Source: Dolichospermum sp. UHCC 0259 (GTDB taxonomy: Bacteria > Cyanobacteriota > Cyanobacteriia > Cyanobacteriales > Nostocaceae). From it: a stretch of DNA of 53,049 bases. Both the position numbers and the translations under genes were made by a program. The stretch covers positions 1-53,049 of the forward strand of contig NZ_VIKX01000275.1 in the NCBI RefSeq assembly GCF_009711935.1, read 5' to 3'. How positions within the stretch are numbered: the first letter of the stretch is position 1; each line of letters begins with the position of its first letter. The notes under the pieces were generated by a model. That model was not told the origin of the DNA. It did not search any database and worked only from the letters and a program-made list of their open reading frames with translations. Of this stretch, positions 35,887 to 44,994 are shown in pieces.

Positions 35887-36801
35887 TTATTCTTCCTCAT
35901 CTTCGTGATTTTTAGGAGCGATTTTCCAATATGTATTTGTATCAACATTTACAGGCAATTTTTCTAGATTTACTCCCAAATTTTTGCGAATATCTTCAGT
36001 TAAAGTAATGGTAAAATCTAAATCAACACCTTGATTTTCTACTAAATTTACCAATTCTTGAAACTGAGTCTTAAAAGTTTTTCGCTCATAACTTGTTAGT
36101 TTACAATGTGATGTTTCAGAAACATTTTGAACTAACATCGCTTTTTTTACCCGTTCTTGTAAATGCTCAAATTCTGACTTAAGTATTTTTTGTTGCTGTT
36201 CAATTTCTCTATATCTAGCAGTCAATAAACTTAAATCTTCCTTAATTGGATCTACCTGAAAATTAGCCTCTAATTCTAATAATCGTAAATGTACTTGAGC
36301 CAAATAAATACAATCAAGATAAGCATATTCTATTTGCGCTTCAGTTAATGGTCTTTTTCCCCAATCACTCCCTTGTTCTTGTTTATCAATATCATGAAAA
36401 TTACAAAGTTCAGTGGCTAAAGTTTTTAGTTGATAATTAGGTAACGGTAGTAAATAAACAGGAATTTTCTTAGCCATTGCCAAAGTACAAGTAATATTTT
36501 TAGCCCTTTTACCTCCCAAATATTGCACATCATAACCAGCATTATGAAAAACTTTTTCAATAGCATCATTAATCATAATCCTCTCCACAAAATCAGCAAC
36601 TACATCTGATTTATCGAGAACATCTAACAAATAAACACTATTACCAGTCATATCTTCAGGATTATCCAACACCTGAATTAGTGATAATCTAGGATTACGA
36701 GTTTTATAATCAGCAACTTCTGTATCTATCCACAGAGTTTTGGCTTTTCCATATTCAGTAATTAGGGAACGAATTTCCCCCGCAGTGGTAAGATAAGGCA
36801 T
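35887..36801 (-). CDS. RNase D-like 3'-5' exonuclease (DEDDy)
   Basis: A 304-residue protein. The N-terminal 190 residues form a DEDD exonuclease domain with WIDTEVAD (Asp, Glu), HNAGYDVQYL (Asp) and YAYLDCIYL (Tyr and Asp), so all four acidic residues and the Tyr of the DEDDy class are there. The C-terminal third is a charged coiled coil (REIEQQQKILKSEFEHLQERVKK) in place of the HRDC domains of RNase D. Role in RNA or DNA processing is not resolved. Confidence 0.88.
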   Translation of the reverse strand: MPYLTTAGEIRSLITEYGKAKTLWIDTEVADYKTRNPRLSLIQVLDNPEDMTGNSVYLLDVLDKSDVVADFVERIMINDAIEKVFHNAGYDVQYLGGKRAKNITCTLAMAKKIPVYLLPLPNYQLKTLATELCNFHDIDKQEQGSDWGKRPLTEAQIEYAYLDCIYLAQVHLRLLELEANFQVDPIKEDLSLLTARYREIEQQQKILKSEFEHLQERVKKAMLVQNVSETSHCKLTSYERKTFKTQFQELVNLVENQGVDLDFTITLTEDIRKNLGVNLEKLPVNVDTNTYWKIAPKNHEDEEE

Positions 36802-36928
36802 GGGTAGATGTCGGAAAATGTAACTTAGTTATAGTTTTCTAACGTAACATTTTATGACTAATCATGATGATTATTGCCAAAATACCTCTTCTGATACCAT
36901 ATTGATTTTGTGGAGAAAACTTGCCATG

Positions 36929-36960
36929 AAAAAAGCCCAGGTATTCATTCCTGAGCTTTT
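36929..36960 (-). terminator. Rho-independent terminator of the RNA-binding protein gene
   Basis: On the minus strand AAAAGCTCAGG-loop-CCTGGGCTTTTTT: a seven-pair stem with one wobble followed by six T, 54 bases after the gene's stop. Confidence 0.85.
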
Positions 36961-37014
36961 GTTAAACCTAATTATCCTCAAGGCGGATATTTATCCACCT
37001 TAAATCTATAGATA

Positions 37015-37329
37015 TTAGTAACGGTTACGGTTTCCACCGCCGAAGTTTCCACCACCACGATTTCCACCACCAAAAGAACTGCGTTCTTCTCTTGGTTTAG
37101 CCTTGTTCACTTTTAAATCGCGTCCCATCCACTCAGCACCATCAAGGGCTTCAATGGCTTTTTCTTCTTCTGCATCTGAGTCCATTTCTACAAAACCGAA
37201 ACCGCGAACTTTACCAGTTTCTCGGTCGGTAGGTAGCTGAACACGCTTTACAGTGCCATATTCCTTAAAAATTTCGCTCAAGCCGTCTTGGGTAACTTCA
37301 TAAGAGAGGTTGCCTACATAAATTGACAT
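37015..37329 (-). CDS. RRM RNA-binding protein (cyanobacterial Rbp type)
   Basis: A 104-residue protein with one RNA recognition motif: RNP2 IYVGNL at the N-terminus and RNP1 RGFGFVEM near residue 45, followed by a Gly/Arg/Asn-rich tail (GGGNRGGGNFGGGNRNRY). Cyanobacterial Rbp proteins bind mRNA, are often induced by cold, and some guide photosystem mRNAs to thylakoids. A strong ribosome-binding site (GGAG) precedes ATG 37329. The long upstream gap may contain a regulatory leader. Confidence 0.95.
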   Translation of the reverse strand: MSIYVGNLSYEVTQDGLSEIFKEYGTVKRVQLPTDRETGKVRGFGFVEMDSDAEEEKAIEALDGAEWMGRDLKVNKAKPREERSSFGGGNRGGGNFGGGNRNRY

Positions 37330-37698
37330 AGATTTTCTCCAAAATCATAAGAGTGTAGAGATTTAGATTTCGGAGAAAAGTCTGTAAATACCAAAGGGAA
37401 AAAGCCTATCAATACTAAAAACAAACGAGGTCCACCGAATTACTTCTCGACTCCCATTATTGCACAATAAATGATATAAAGACGGATAAATTCCAAATAT
37501 TTTATAAAATATTTTTTTATACCTAAATTAGCGAACTGCTTGCAGCAGGGCTTCCCTATCGCTGCATCAGCTTTTTAACGCATTCTCTCGTTATACTAAA
37601 TTTAACTATTTTTAGATATCAGTTCCGGGTTTTTCCGCCTATTTACTCATAAAATTGTCAATAATGAATCTAAAGGCTCAATTTTAGGTTTTTTGTTC
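37330..37698. other. divergent upstream region of the Rbp and SRPBCC genes
   Basis: No gene. It contains a perfect 20-base AT palindrome at 37495-37514 (AAATATTTTATAAAATATTT) and, at about 37530-37562, an inverted-repeat sequence (AGCGA ... TCGCT around CTGCTTGCAGCAGGG). A leader RNA for rbp is expected here but cannot be delimited. Confidence 0.5.
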
Positions 37699-38145
37699 AT
37701 GTTGCACTTTAAACATTCCTCAATCATTAATGCACCAGTTGAAGTAGTTTGGCAATTCCACGAAAGACCAGACATACTGCAAATACTCACTCCACCTTGG
37801 CAACCTGTACAAATCGTTAGACGAGAAGGAGGACTAGGAACTGGGGCAATTACAGAATTTCGGCTTTTTCTAGGAATTTTACCTTTAACTTGGTTAGCAC
37901 GGCACACAGACTATGAAAAATATCATTGGTTTACCGATGAACAGATATCTGGACCTTTTGAGTCCTGGGTACATCGTCATGAATTTACAGAAGAAAATGG
38001 CAAAACTCAATTAACTGATAATATTACTTATGCCATGCCCGGCGGTGATGGCATAGAATTTATGAGTGGTTGGTTAGTGCAAGCACAACTAGAAGCAATG
38101 TTTCGCTATCGGCATTATGTGACTAAACGCGAATGTGAAAAATGA
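37699..38145 (+). CDS. SRPBCC (START-like) ligand-binding protein
   Basis: A 148-residue protein of the SRPBCC superfamily, a hydrophobic-pocket fold: HSSIINAPVEVVWQFHERPDILQILTPPWQPVQIVRREGG at the start and TYAMPGGDGIEF...EAMFRYRH at the end, where the family's long helix closes the pocket. I use ATG 37699; a TTG two codons earlier also opens the frame. The ligand is unknown. A bidirectional terminator separates it from psbA. Confidence 0.88.
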   Translation: MLHFKHSSIINAPVEVVWQFHERPDILQILTPPWQPVQIVRREGGLGTGAITEFRLFLGILPLTWLARHTDYEKYHWFTDEQISGPFESWVHRHEFTEENGKTQLTDNITYAMPGGDGIEFMSGWLVQAQLEAMFRYRHYVTKRECEK

Positions 38146-38149
38146 ACAC

Positions 38150-38187
38150 AAAAAAACGCCCCCCATGATTGGAGAGCGTTTTTTATT
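38150..38187. terminator. bidirectional terminator between SRPBCC gene and psbA
   Basis: AAAAAACGC ... GCGTTTTTT with inner CCCC/GGAG pairs. A and T runs on both sides let it end transcripts from both convergent genes. Confidence 0.85.
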
Positions 38188-38199
38188 TAACTAAACTTA

Positions 38200-39282
38200 T
38201 TAACCGTTGATTGCAGGAGCAGTTAAAGCAACAGGAGCAACATCAGCAGCAGCCAAGTCTAGGGGGAAGTTGTGAGCGTTACGCTCGTGCATTACTTCCA
38301 TACCTAAGTTAGCGCGGTTGATTACGTCAGCCCAGGTAGCGATGACGCGACCTTGAGAATCCATGATGGATTGGTTGAAGTTGAAACCGTTCAGGTTGAA
38401 CGCCATTGTGCTGATGCCCAAAGCGGTGAACCAGATACCAATTACAGGCCATGCAGCGAGTAAGAAGTGTAAGGAACGGCTGTTGTTGAAGGAAGCGTAT
38501 TGGAAAATCAAGCGACCGAAGTAACCGTGAGCAGCAACGATGTTATAGGTTTCTTCTTCTTGACCGAATTTGTAACCGTAGTTTTGTGATTCGTTTTCGG
38601 TTGTTTCTTTAACCAAGGAAGAAGTAACGAGTGAACCGTGCATTGCGGAGAACAAAGAACCACCGAAGACACCAGCTACACCTAACATGTGGAAGGGGTG
38701 CATCAAGATGTTGTGTTCAGCTTGAAACACGATCATGAAGTTGAATGTTCCAGAGATACCTAAAGGCATACCGTCAGAGAATGAACCTTGACCGATGGGG
38801 TAGATCAAGAATACTGCGGTAGCTGCTGCTACAGGTGCGGAGAATGCTAGGCAAATCCAAGGACGCATACCTAAGCGGTAGGAAAGTTCCCATTCACGAC
38901 CGAGGTAGCAGAATACGCCGATTAAGAAGTGGAATACTACTAATTGGTAAGGACCGCCGTTGTACAACCACTCGTCTAAGGAAGCAGCTTCCCAAATGGG
39001 GTAGAAGTGTAAACCGATAGCGTTGGAGGAAGGAACTACTGCACCGGAGATGATGTTGTTTCCGTAGAGTAAAGAACCTGCAACTGGTTCGCGGATACCG
39101 TCAATGTCTACGGGAGGAGCAGCGATGAATGCAATTACGAAGCAAGCGATCGCAGATAGGAGGGTGGGGATCATGATTACGCCGAACCAGCCGATGTATA
39201 GGCGGTTGTCGGTGCTGGTGATCCACTCGCAGAAGCGGCTCCATACGTTAGCACTTTCGCGCTGTTGTAAGGTGGTTGTCAT
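38200..39282 (-). CDS. psbA: photosystem II D1 protein, Glu130 form
   Basis: The D1 reaction-centre core of photosystem II in thylakoids (360 aa, full length). Visible are Asp170, Glu189 and His190 of the oxygen-evolving side (FSD170, QAE189-H190), the heme/quinone region [17 protein letters not shown], and the C-terminal [19 protein letters not shown] that is removed after Ala344. Residue 130 is Glu (YLGRE-WELS), as in the high-light D1 variant; the standard low-light form has Gln. A strong promoter precedes it. Nostocales carry several psbA genes; this one codes for an E130 copy. Confidence 0.98.
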   Translation of the reverse strand: MTTTLQQRESANVWSRFCEWITSTDNRLYIGWFGVIMIPTLLSAIACFVIAFIAAPPVDIDGIREPVAGSLLYGNNIISGAVVPSSNAIGLHFYPIWEAASLDEWLYNGGPYQLVVFHFLIGVFCYLGREWELSYRLGMRPWICLAFSAPVAAATAVFLIYPIGQGSFSDGMPLGISGTFNFMIVFQAEHNILMHPFHMLGVAGVFGGSLFSAMHGSLVTSSLVKETTENESQNYGYKFGQEEETYNIVAAHGYFGRLIFQYASFNNSRSLHFLLAAWPVIGIWFTALGISTMAFNLNGFNFNQSIMDSQGRVIATWADVINRANLGMEVMHERNAHNFPLDLAAADVAPVALTAPAING

Positions 39283-39342
39283 GTGTTTATAATTGCGTTT
39301 GAGTTATGTATGTTTTGGTAGGTGTTTCTACCTCATGAATTT

Positions 39343-39371
39343 ATATTAAGCCTTATGTTTCGATTTGTAAA
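39343..39371 (-). promoter_or_regulatory. psbA: sigma70-type promoter of psbA
   Basis: On the minus strand TTTACA, 17-base spacer, TAATAT, about 60 bases before the psbA ATG. A shifted -10 (TATAAA) is also possible. Spacing and position fit a strong vegetative promoter. Confidence 0.6.
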
Positions 39372-39499
39372 GGGGTTTTCGTAATATTTTTTAACAAATC
39401 TCAAAATTTTGGTGATTGATAAGCTTGTATCCTAGATTGAGTGAGGGTTTTAGCTATTAATCTCTTTTGTAAAAATTTCTCATAAACCGCTGGAGTTTT

Positions 39500-39543
39500 G
39501 GGTGCAGACCCTGAAATTTTGGGCGCAGGCCCTGCGCCCCTAC
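39500..39543. repeat. GC-rich dispersed repeat (copy 2)
   Basis: GGGTGCAGACCCTGAAATTTTGGGCGCAGGCCCTGCGCCCCTAC, closely related to 23794-23836. It ends five bases before the cofG ATG and extends the frame upstream without a stop, so it can mislead start prediction. Confidence 0.8.
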
Positions 39544-39548
39544 TGTAT

Positions 39549-40511
39549 ATGTCGCTATCTGGTCAAAATATTGTTACCTACAGTCCTGCTTATACTATTG
39601 TCCCGACTTATGAATGCTTTAACCGCTGTTCCTATTGCAATTTCCGCACAGAACCGGGTAAAAGTCCTTGGTTGACTCTTGAGGCTGCTAAAGAGATTTT
39701 TTTACAACTTCAAAATCAAAATGTCTGTGAAATCCTGATTTTGAGTGGTGAAGTCCATCCTCATTCAGCTAGAAGGGAAGCTTGGTTGGAGCGAATTTAT
39801 GATTTGTGTGCGTTAGCATTAGCAATGGGATTTTTACCCCATACCAACGTTGGTCCATTGAGTTGGACAGAAATGGAGAAACTTAAAACCGTGAATGTGT
39901 CAATGGGGTTAATGTTGGAGCAGTTAACACCACAACTATTAAATACAGTCCATCGTCATGCGCCGAGTAAATTGCCCCAAGTGCGATCGCAACAATTACA
40001 ATGGGCAGGAGAGCTAAAAATCCCCTTCACCACAGGATTACTTTTAGGAATAGGAGAAACAGAAGCAGATTGGTGGGAAACTTTAACCGCTATTTCCGAA
40101 TCTCATGGACATTACCATCATATTCAAGAGGTAATTCTTCAACCCCACAGCCCTGGAACTGTGCAAACCTTTGATGCACCACCATTTAACCCCCAGCAAT
40201 TACCGGAAGTTATCGCTAAAGCGCGGGAAATTTTACCAGCAGACATTACAATTCAGATTCCTCCCAATTTAGTTGCAGATGAAAATTGGTTACTTGCTTG
40301 TATAGCCGCTGGAGCGAGGGATTTAGGAGGAATAAGTCCCAAAGATGAAGTTAATCCTGATTATCCCCATTTAGAGGAACAGGAACTCAGAAACATTTTA
40401 GAGTCTGGAGGCTGGGACTTAGTACCACGTTTACCACTGTATCCCCAGTTTGATGAGTGGTTGGGTGCAGAGTTACTACAGCAGGTACAAGAATGGCGAG
40501 GAAGATTTTAG
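39549..40511 (+). CDS. cofG: FO synthase subunit CofG (radical SAM)
   Basis: 7,8-didemethyl-8-hydroxy-5-deazariboflavin synthase subunit 1 (320 aa). With CofH it makes the deazaflavin chromophore FO. The radical SAM cluster motif is CFNRCSYCNF, preceded by VTYSPAYTIVPTYEC; ILILSGEVHPHS, NVGPLS, VSMGLMLEQ and TTGLLLGIGE follow as in the family. I start at ATG 39549, because the frame before it is repeat sequence. In cyanobacteria FO serves mainly as antenna of deazaflavin photolyases. No cofH or F420 genes are in the window. Confidence 0.95.
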   Translation: MSLSGQNIVTYSPAYTIVPTYECFNRCSYCNFRTEPGKSPWLTLEAAKEIFLQLQNQNVCEILILSGEVHPHSARREAWLERIYDLCALALAMGFLPHTNVGPLSWTEMEKLKTVNVSMGLMLEQLTPQLLNTVHRHAPSKLPQVRSQQLQWAGELKIPFTTGLLLGIGETEADWWETLTAISESHGHYHHIQEVILQPHSPGTVQTFDAPPFNPQQLPEVIAKAREILPADITIQIPPNLVADENWLLACIAAGARDLGGISPKDEVNPDYPHLEEQELRNILESGGWDLVPRLPLYPQFDEWLGAELLQQVQEWRGRF

Positions 40512-40673
40512 TTGATTTTGCGGAGAATATGATGAAAATGACAAAAAATAATAAAATAATTAACCGCAGATGGAAGGAAGATGGACGCAGATAAACGCAG
40601 ATGAATTTGTACTTCATCAAACTAGGAAAGGTTATATGCTAATTAATCTAATGTATTCACAGTATCAACAAAT

Positions 40674-41555
40674 ATGGCTACCCATACAACACCCTCAAAT
40701 ACATCTTTTTTACTGAAATTCATCGGTATAATCTGTATATTGTCCTTTGTTCTCAACTTTCTATTTTTATTATTACCTTTGCAACTCACAGATAAACTTT
40801 GGCAAATCAACTTGTCCAGAACTTTTGTAGAACGTGGTATCGAACCAATGCTGGGTTTAGGAGCAATTTTAACGGCATATTGGTTGGATAGAGTTGATGA
40901 AACCCGTCGCTCATCTTCGCGTCTCAAGTTGCCAGTTTTTATCCTCTCCAGTTTGTTAGGACTGATATTTTTATTAATTTTTCCTCTCCACCTCAGTAAC
41001 GTCAATCAAGTGAAGAATCAGGCTTTAACCCGGATTAATCAAGAATCTGAACAGCTAGAAAGCCAAATTAAAAATCAATTAACACAAGAGCAAACCGAAA
41101 TTAACAATCAATTAGCACAAATACAAAATCAATTTGGTAATGAGCAAATAAAAGCCGCTGTAGAGAAACAACGTCCGGTATTAAAACAGCAGTTAGCCGC
41201 TCAATTAAATGAACTGATTAAAGATGAGAATAAGTATAATCAGGCACTTAATAATAAAGACTTACCAGAAGCACAAAAGAATTTACTCAAGCAGTATAAA
41301 TCAAATCCTCAAGCTCTCGATGATTTTATCAGTCAGCAAACAGATCCCCAACAATTAGCCGCCTTAGCAACCCAGAGAATCACTAAAATTACTCAAGAAG
41401 CCAACCAAAAAATCACCCAACTTCGCACCCAAAAAGCACAACAGTTGAAAAAAACTCAGGAAGATGCTTGGAAGGAATTACGGATTGGGATTAGTAGTAT
41501 ATTGTTGTCCATTGGTTATATCGTTATTGGTTGGACAGGATTAAAAGGTAGGTAA
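40674..41555 (+). CDS. HpsJ-like membrane protein with coiled coil
   Basis: A 293-residue protein with two to three N-terminal membrane helices (FIGIICILSFVLNFLFLLLPL, and LKLPVFILSSLLGLIFLLIFPLHL), a long Gln/Asn/Glu-rich coiled coil (about residues 115-250), and one C-terminal helix (ISSILLSIGYIVIGW). It matches my recollection of the cyanobacterial HpsJ family, named for hormogonium polysaccharide secretion. No other hps genes are adjacent. Family assignment is moderate; a structural role at the membrane is inferred from the coiled coil. Confidence 0.7.
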   Translation: MATHTTPSNTSFLLKFIGIICILSFVLNFLFLLLPLQLTDKLWQINLSRTFVERGIEPMLGLGAILTAYWLDRVDETRRSSSRLKLPVFILSSLLGLIFLLIFPLHLSNVNQVKNQALTRINQESEQLESQIKNQLTQEQTEINNQLAQIQNQFGNEQIKAAVEKQRPVLKQQLAAQLNELIKDENKYNQALNNKDLPEAQKNLLKQYKSNPQALDDFISQQTDPQQLAALATQRITKITQEANQKITQLRTQKAQQLKKTQEDAWKELRIGISSILLSIGYIVIGWTGLKGR

Positions 41556-41556
41556 T

Positions 41557-41718
<162 letters not shown>

Positions 41719-41805
41719 TTTAATAAACTTGTAACTCTAGTTAGTTTGCCATCTACACGCTGTTTGGTAGAATATCTAGGTTGTTTAATCTCATGATCTT
41801 CATCT

Positions 41806-42309
41806 TTGAGTCAGTCAATAGAAACTATCAACCTCGATACATTAGCCCAAGAACTAGCAACTATCCAGCAAACAGGTTCCAAGCGGATTGCCTTGCTAGG
41901 CTCTCGTCATGTGCCAATTACCCACCAGAACCTAATTGAAATGATGACCTATGCTCTGATTTTATCGGGCAACCGCATCATTACTTCTGGCGCTACAGGC
42001 ACAAACTCTGCGGCCATCCGGGGCGCAACTAAGGCTGATCCCAACTTACTCACGGTAATTTTACCCCAAAGCTTGGAACGTCAACCCCAAGAATCGCGCC
42101 AGCAATTAGAACAGGTAATGCACTTGGTGGAAAACCCCAGTAATGATAACTTGTCTCTAGCTGAAGCGAGTTACTTATGTAACAAAGAAATCATTTCTCG
42201 TTGTCAACAACTAATCTGTTTTGCATTTCATGATAGTCGGACTCTGCTACAAACCTGTAGTGATGCAGAAGACCAGCGAAAAGTGGTAACACTCTTCTAC
42301 TTTGACTAG
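41806..42309 (+). CDS. Rossmann-fold DprA-like cyanobacterial protein
   Basis: A 167-residue protein conserved in cyanobacteria, often labelled DNA recombination-mediator protein A-like. It holds only the nucleotide-binding core of the DprA/LOG fold: KRIALLGSRHVPITHQNLIE, then NRIITSGATGTNSAAIRGA. The 42-residue N- and C-terminal domains of true DprA are absent, so I would not assign it a role in DNA uptake. TTG 41806 is the only start in frame before the conserved core. Confidence 0.8.
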   Translation: MSQSIETINLDTLAQELATIQQTGSKRIALLGSRHVPITHQNLIEMMTYALILSGNRIITSGATGTNSAAIRGATKADPNLLTVILPQSLERQPQESRQQLEQVMHLVENPSNDNLSLAEASYLCNKEIISRCQQLICFAFHDSRTLLQTCSDAEDQRKVVTLFYFD

Positions 42310-42447
42310 AGTGAACTGCTGTTTTTGCAAAGCGAATGATGGAGACGGGAAAATGTTGGGTAAAGGGTAATAAGTTAACCAAATTACCCCTTATCCATTG
42401 ATAAGAATGATTAATGCTTGACCAAGTACCCTAATTAAATTAGTTGA

Positions 42448-42864
42448 ATGTCGCTATCTCTATTACCAGTACCTGCTATTTTTTTATACTCTATTGTCGT
42501 TGCGGCTATTCTCGTTTATCTACCCTATTTATTGGTAGCTTTTGCTAGAGTGCAAGTAGGATATGATCTGTCTGCGCCTCGTGCTATGTTTGACAAGTTG
42601 CCACCTTATGCCCAAAGGGCAACATGGGCCCATGAAAATTCCTTTGAAGGGTTTATGGTTTTTGCAGCAGCGGCGTTAATGGCCTATGTGACTGGGGTGA
42701 ATTCCACTGAAGCAGTAACCGCAGCGATCGCTTTTAATATTGCTCGTTTGCTATACTCTATTTTCTATATTACGAATATACCCCTGTTGCGATCGCTCAT
42801 GTTCGGTATTGCTTCTTTCAGTTCTGGAACTCTGTTTTACCTCAGTCTCATGCAAATCAAATAA
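42448..42864 (+). CDS. MAPEG-family membrane protein
   Basis: A 138-residue, four-helix protein of the membrane-associated eicosanoid/glutathione metabolism family, with the family segments AQRATWAHENSFEGFMVFAAAALMA and NIARLLYSIFYITNIPLLRSLMFG. Bacterial MAPEG proteins often have glutathione transferase or peroxidase activity, but this one's substrate is unknown. Confidence 0.9.
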   Translation: MSLSLLPVPAIFLYSIVVAAILVYLPYLLVAFARVQVGYDLSAPRAMFDKLPPYAQRATWAHENSFEGFMVFAAAALMAYVTGVNSTEAVTAAIAFNIARLLYSIFYITNIPLLRSLMFGIASFSSGTLFYLSLMQIK

Positions 42865-42902
42865 TTAGGCAAAAGGGAATAAGGAGAATATTTATTTTTC
42901 AT

Positions 42903-43046
42903 CTTGCCTCTTGCCTCTTGCCTCTTGCCTCTTGCCTCTTGCCTCTTGCCTCTTGCCTCTTCCCAATCACCAATCACCAATCACCAATCACCAATCACCA
43001 ATCACCAATCACCAATCACCAATTACCAATTACCAATTACCAATTT
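42903..43046. repeat. STRRs in front of yajQ (TTGCCTC, CAATCAC and CAATTAC units)
   Basis: Eight to nine copies of TTGCCTC, directly followed by about eight CAATCAC and four CAATTAC units. All three units are 7 bases. The array has no stop in the yajQ frame, so a false N-terminal extension of repeated LASCLLP and NHQSPIT peptides appears. Confidence 0.92.
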
Positions 43047-43051
43047 TATTT

Positions 43052-43543
43052 ATGGCTGCTTCTTTTTCTTTTGATATTGTCAGCGACTTTGATAGACAAG
43101 AATTAGTTAATACTATTGATCAAGTCACAAGAGACGTTAAAAGCCGTTACGATCTTAAAGATACTCAAACCACAATTGAATTAGGCGAAGAAAAAATTAC
43201 CGTTGGCACTGACAGCGACTTTACCTTAGAGTCTGTCCATACTATTCTGCGAGAAAAAGCTGCCAAGCGTAACCTTTCCCAAAAAATCTTTGAATTTGGT
43301 AAAATCGAATCTGCCAGCGGCAATCGTGTCCGTCAAGAAATCACCCTCAAAAAAGGCATCAGCCAAGAAATTGCCAAACAAATTTCTAAGTTGATTCGAG
43401 ACGAACTTAAAAAGGTGCAAGCCTCAATTCAAGGTGATGCTGTGCGAGTGAGTGCTAAATCAAAAGATGATTTACAACTGGTGATTCAACGTCTTAAACA
43501 AGAAGATTTCCCAGTTGCCTTGCAATTTACCAATTATCGTTAA
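43052..43543 (+). CDS. YajQ-family nucleotide-binding protein
   Basis: A 163-residue protein of two ferredoxin-like domains: [35 protein letters not shown] at the start and [46 protein letters not shown] later. YajQ proteins bind tRNA or GTP in vitro, and one group binds cyclic di-GMP. I start at ATG 43052, six bases after the repeat array, as the family begins MxxFSFDIVS. Confidence 0.94.
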   Translation: MAASFSFDIVSDFDRQELVNTIDQVTRDVKSRYDLKDTQTTIELGEEKITVGTDSDFTLESVHTILREKAAKRNLSQKIFEFGKIESASGNRVRQEITLKKGISQEIAKQISKLIRDELKKVQASIQGDAVRVSAKSKDDLQLVIQRLKQEDFPVALQFTNYR

Positions 43544-43551
43544 AGAGTTAT

Positions 43552-43658
43552 TGGTCAGTTGTCAGTTGTCCGTTGTCATTGGGAAGAGATAAAAGGAAGG
43601 AATAAATTCTTACCAATGACCAATGACCAATGACCAATGACCAATGACCAATGACTAA
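43552..43658. repeat. STRRs (TTGTCAG and CCAATGA units) downstream of yajQ
   Basis: A short TTGTCAG run at 43552-43577, and seven CCAATGA units at 43612-43658, between the convergent yajQ and gst genes. Confidence 0.88.
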
Positions 43659-43663
43659 ATTAC

Positions 43664-44224
43664 TTAACTTCCCCCGATGCTTTTTTGAAATGCGGGACGT
43701 TCAGACATTGATTGAATATAGTTCACAATTGCTGGGTAAGCACTTAAATCTAATTTGAGCATGATAGGGATATAACAGAGAATTGATCCCACTGCTACAT
43801 CAGCAACGGTAAAATCATTACCTAGTAAGAAAGGCTGCTTTGTCAAAATTTCATTTAAAGGAGTCAATAATCGTGGCATTTCTCGTTCACGATTAGCTTC
43901 TATAAAAATACCTGTTCCTAAACTAGAGTTAGCAAATAATACCCACTGGGCAAATATGGCTTTTTCTTCCAAAGAATAAGCCGTTTTGGCGTATTTTTCC
44001 GCCAAATAAAGCAAAATTGCCCCTGATTCCCAAAGCTGTAAATCACCATCCACAATCGCGGGAACTTTACCCATAGGGTTAATTTTGAGGAACTCAGGCT
44101 GGATATGTTCCCCTGCTTTCATATCTAACAGCACAAATTCATAAGGAACTTCCAGTTCTTCTAAATACCACTGGATAATCGCAGCCCGACTGCGAGCGCC
44201 GCCGTAAAGTTTCAACATAGTCAT
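43664..44224 (-). CDS. glutathione S-transferase
   Basis: A 186-residue cytosolic GST. The N-terminal thioredoxin-like domain has LKLYGGARSRAAIIQWYLEELEVPYE, NPMGKVPAIVDGDLQLWESGAILLYLAEKY (cis-Pro and the ES pair that binds glutathione). The helical C-terminal domain has FTVADVAVGSILCY (the family's Asp N-cap). It lies eight bases after the preceding gene on the same strand and is probably co-transcribed with it. Confidence 0.93.
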   Translation of the reverse strand: MTMLKLYGGARSRAAIIQWYLEELEVPYEFVLLDMKAGEHIQPEFLKINPMGKVPAIVDGDLQLWESGAILLYLAEKYAKTAYSLEEKAIFAQWVLFANSSLGTGIFIEANREREMPRLLTPLNEILTKQPFLLGNDFTVADVAVGSILCYIPIMLKLDLSAYPAIVNYIQSMSERPAFQKSIGGS

Positions 44225-44232
44225 CTGAAATA

Positions 44233-44697
44233 TTAAAGAACTTTGTGAGTGTGAGAGTGTTGTTTTACGTTGTCGTCTTTGGTGACAACTCTAGCTGCAT
44301 TTAGTACCCGTTTGCGCTCTGTCGAATAATTCAAATCGGTTTTAGTAGTTCCCAAGGGAATCAATGTTTGGGCTACTTCACGGCGCTTATAGGTACGAGC
44401 CGCAGAAAATAACCGTAATGGAAACTCATCTCCAAATTGCGCTGACTCTGGAAACCCTTCTGGCAAAAATAGTTTATCACCCTCTAATACAGATCCCAAA
44501 GTTGTTGCATAAATCAATCTGTAAGAGGTGGGAATTTGTTTACATATAGCTTCTAAAGCTGCGGAAGGAATGGGTTCTATCACTTCAATTTGATGCACTT
44601 CCCCATCTTCTTTATAAAAGCACGTAGCTAAACCAAGAACAATATAGTCCTCGGTATTGAGGTCGGTTGCATCAGCATAAGAAATTGTTGTTGTCAT
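44233..44697 (-). CDS. conserved cyanobacterial protein, unknown function
   Basis: A 154-residue soluble protein. Visible are TEDYIVLGLATCFYKEDGEVHQIEVIEPIPSAALE, LIYATTLGSVLEGDKLFLPEGFP, and a basic C-terminal part (KRREV, TERKRV) ending in QHSHTHKVL. I recognise no domain. Its tight spacing with gst (nine bases) suggests a common transcript and possibly a link to stress metabolism, which is inference. Confidence 0.75.
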   Translation of the reverse strand: MTTTISYADATDLNTEDYIVLGLATCFYKEDGEVHQIEVIEPIPSAALEAICKQIPTSYRLIYATTLGSVLEGDKLFLPEGFPESAQFGDEFPLRLFSAARTYKRREVAQTLIPLGTTKTDLNYSTERKRVLNAARVVTKDDNVKQHSHTHKVL

Positions 44698-44994
44698 AAG
44701 AAATGTCTCTTCTAAAATTGGGAAATAGGGGTTTGTCAGTTGTTACTGGTAAAAATTTCTCTTGTCTTGTGCTTCTTTCCTTTGCTTTTTCCCTGTCATC
44801 ATTAAAATTTACACTTCAATTCTTTAGAATTTTACTGATTCGGGAATTGAACTTGGGTATGAAGTATACATTATTAGACTTATGGCTCATCTGTTGCTGG
44901 ATGTAAAATCCACGTTCTTCAACAATCCTAGAGGCATCAAGACACAAAGACTGTAATTTTATTTGACAAATCAAGTAAATCAAATAGGCAACGT

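Noticed and set aside
39498-39548. Longer cofG N-terminus
   Set aside because: The extra residues come from a dispersed GC-rich repeat; the ATG at 39549 fits the family.
41806-42309. DprA competence protein
   Set aside because: Only the nucleotide-binding core is present; DprA's other domains are missing, so the name would overstate the evidence.
42911-43051. N-terminal extension of yajQ with repeated LASCLLP and NHQSPIT peptides
   Set aside because: It is translated STRR sequence; a 7-base unit without stops is open in all frames. The family start is the ATG at 43052.
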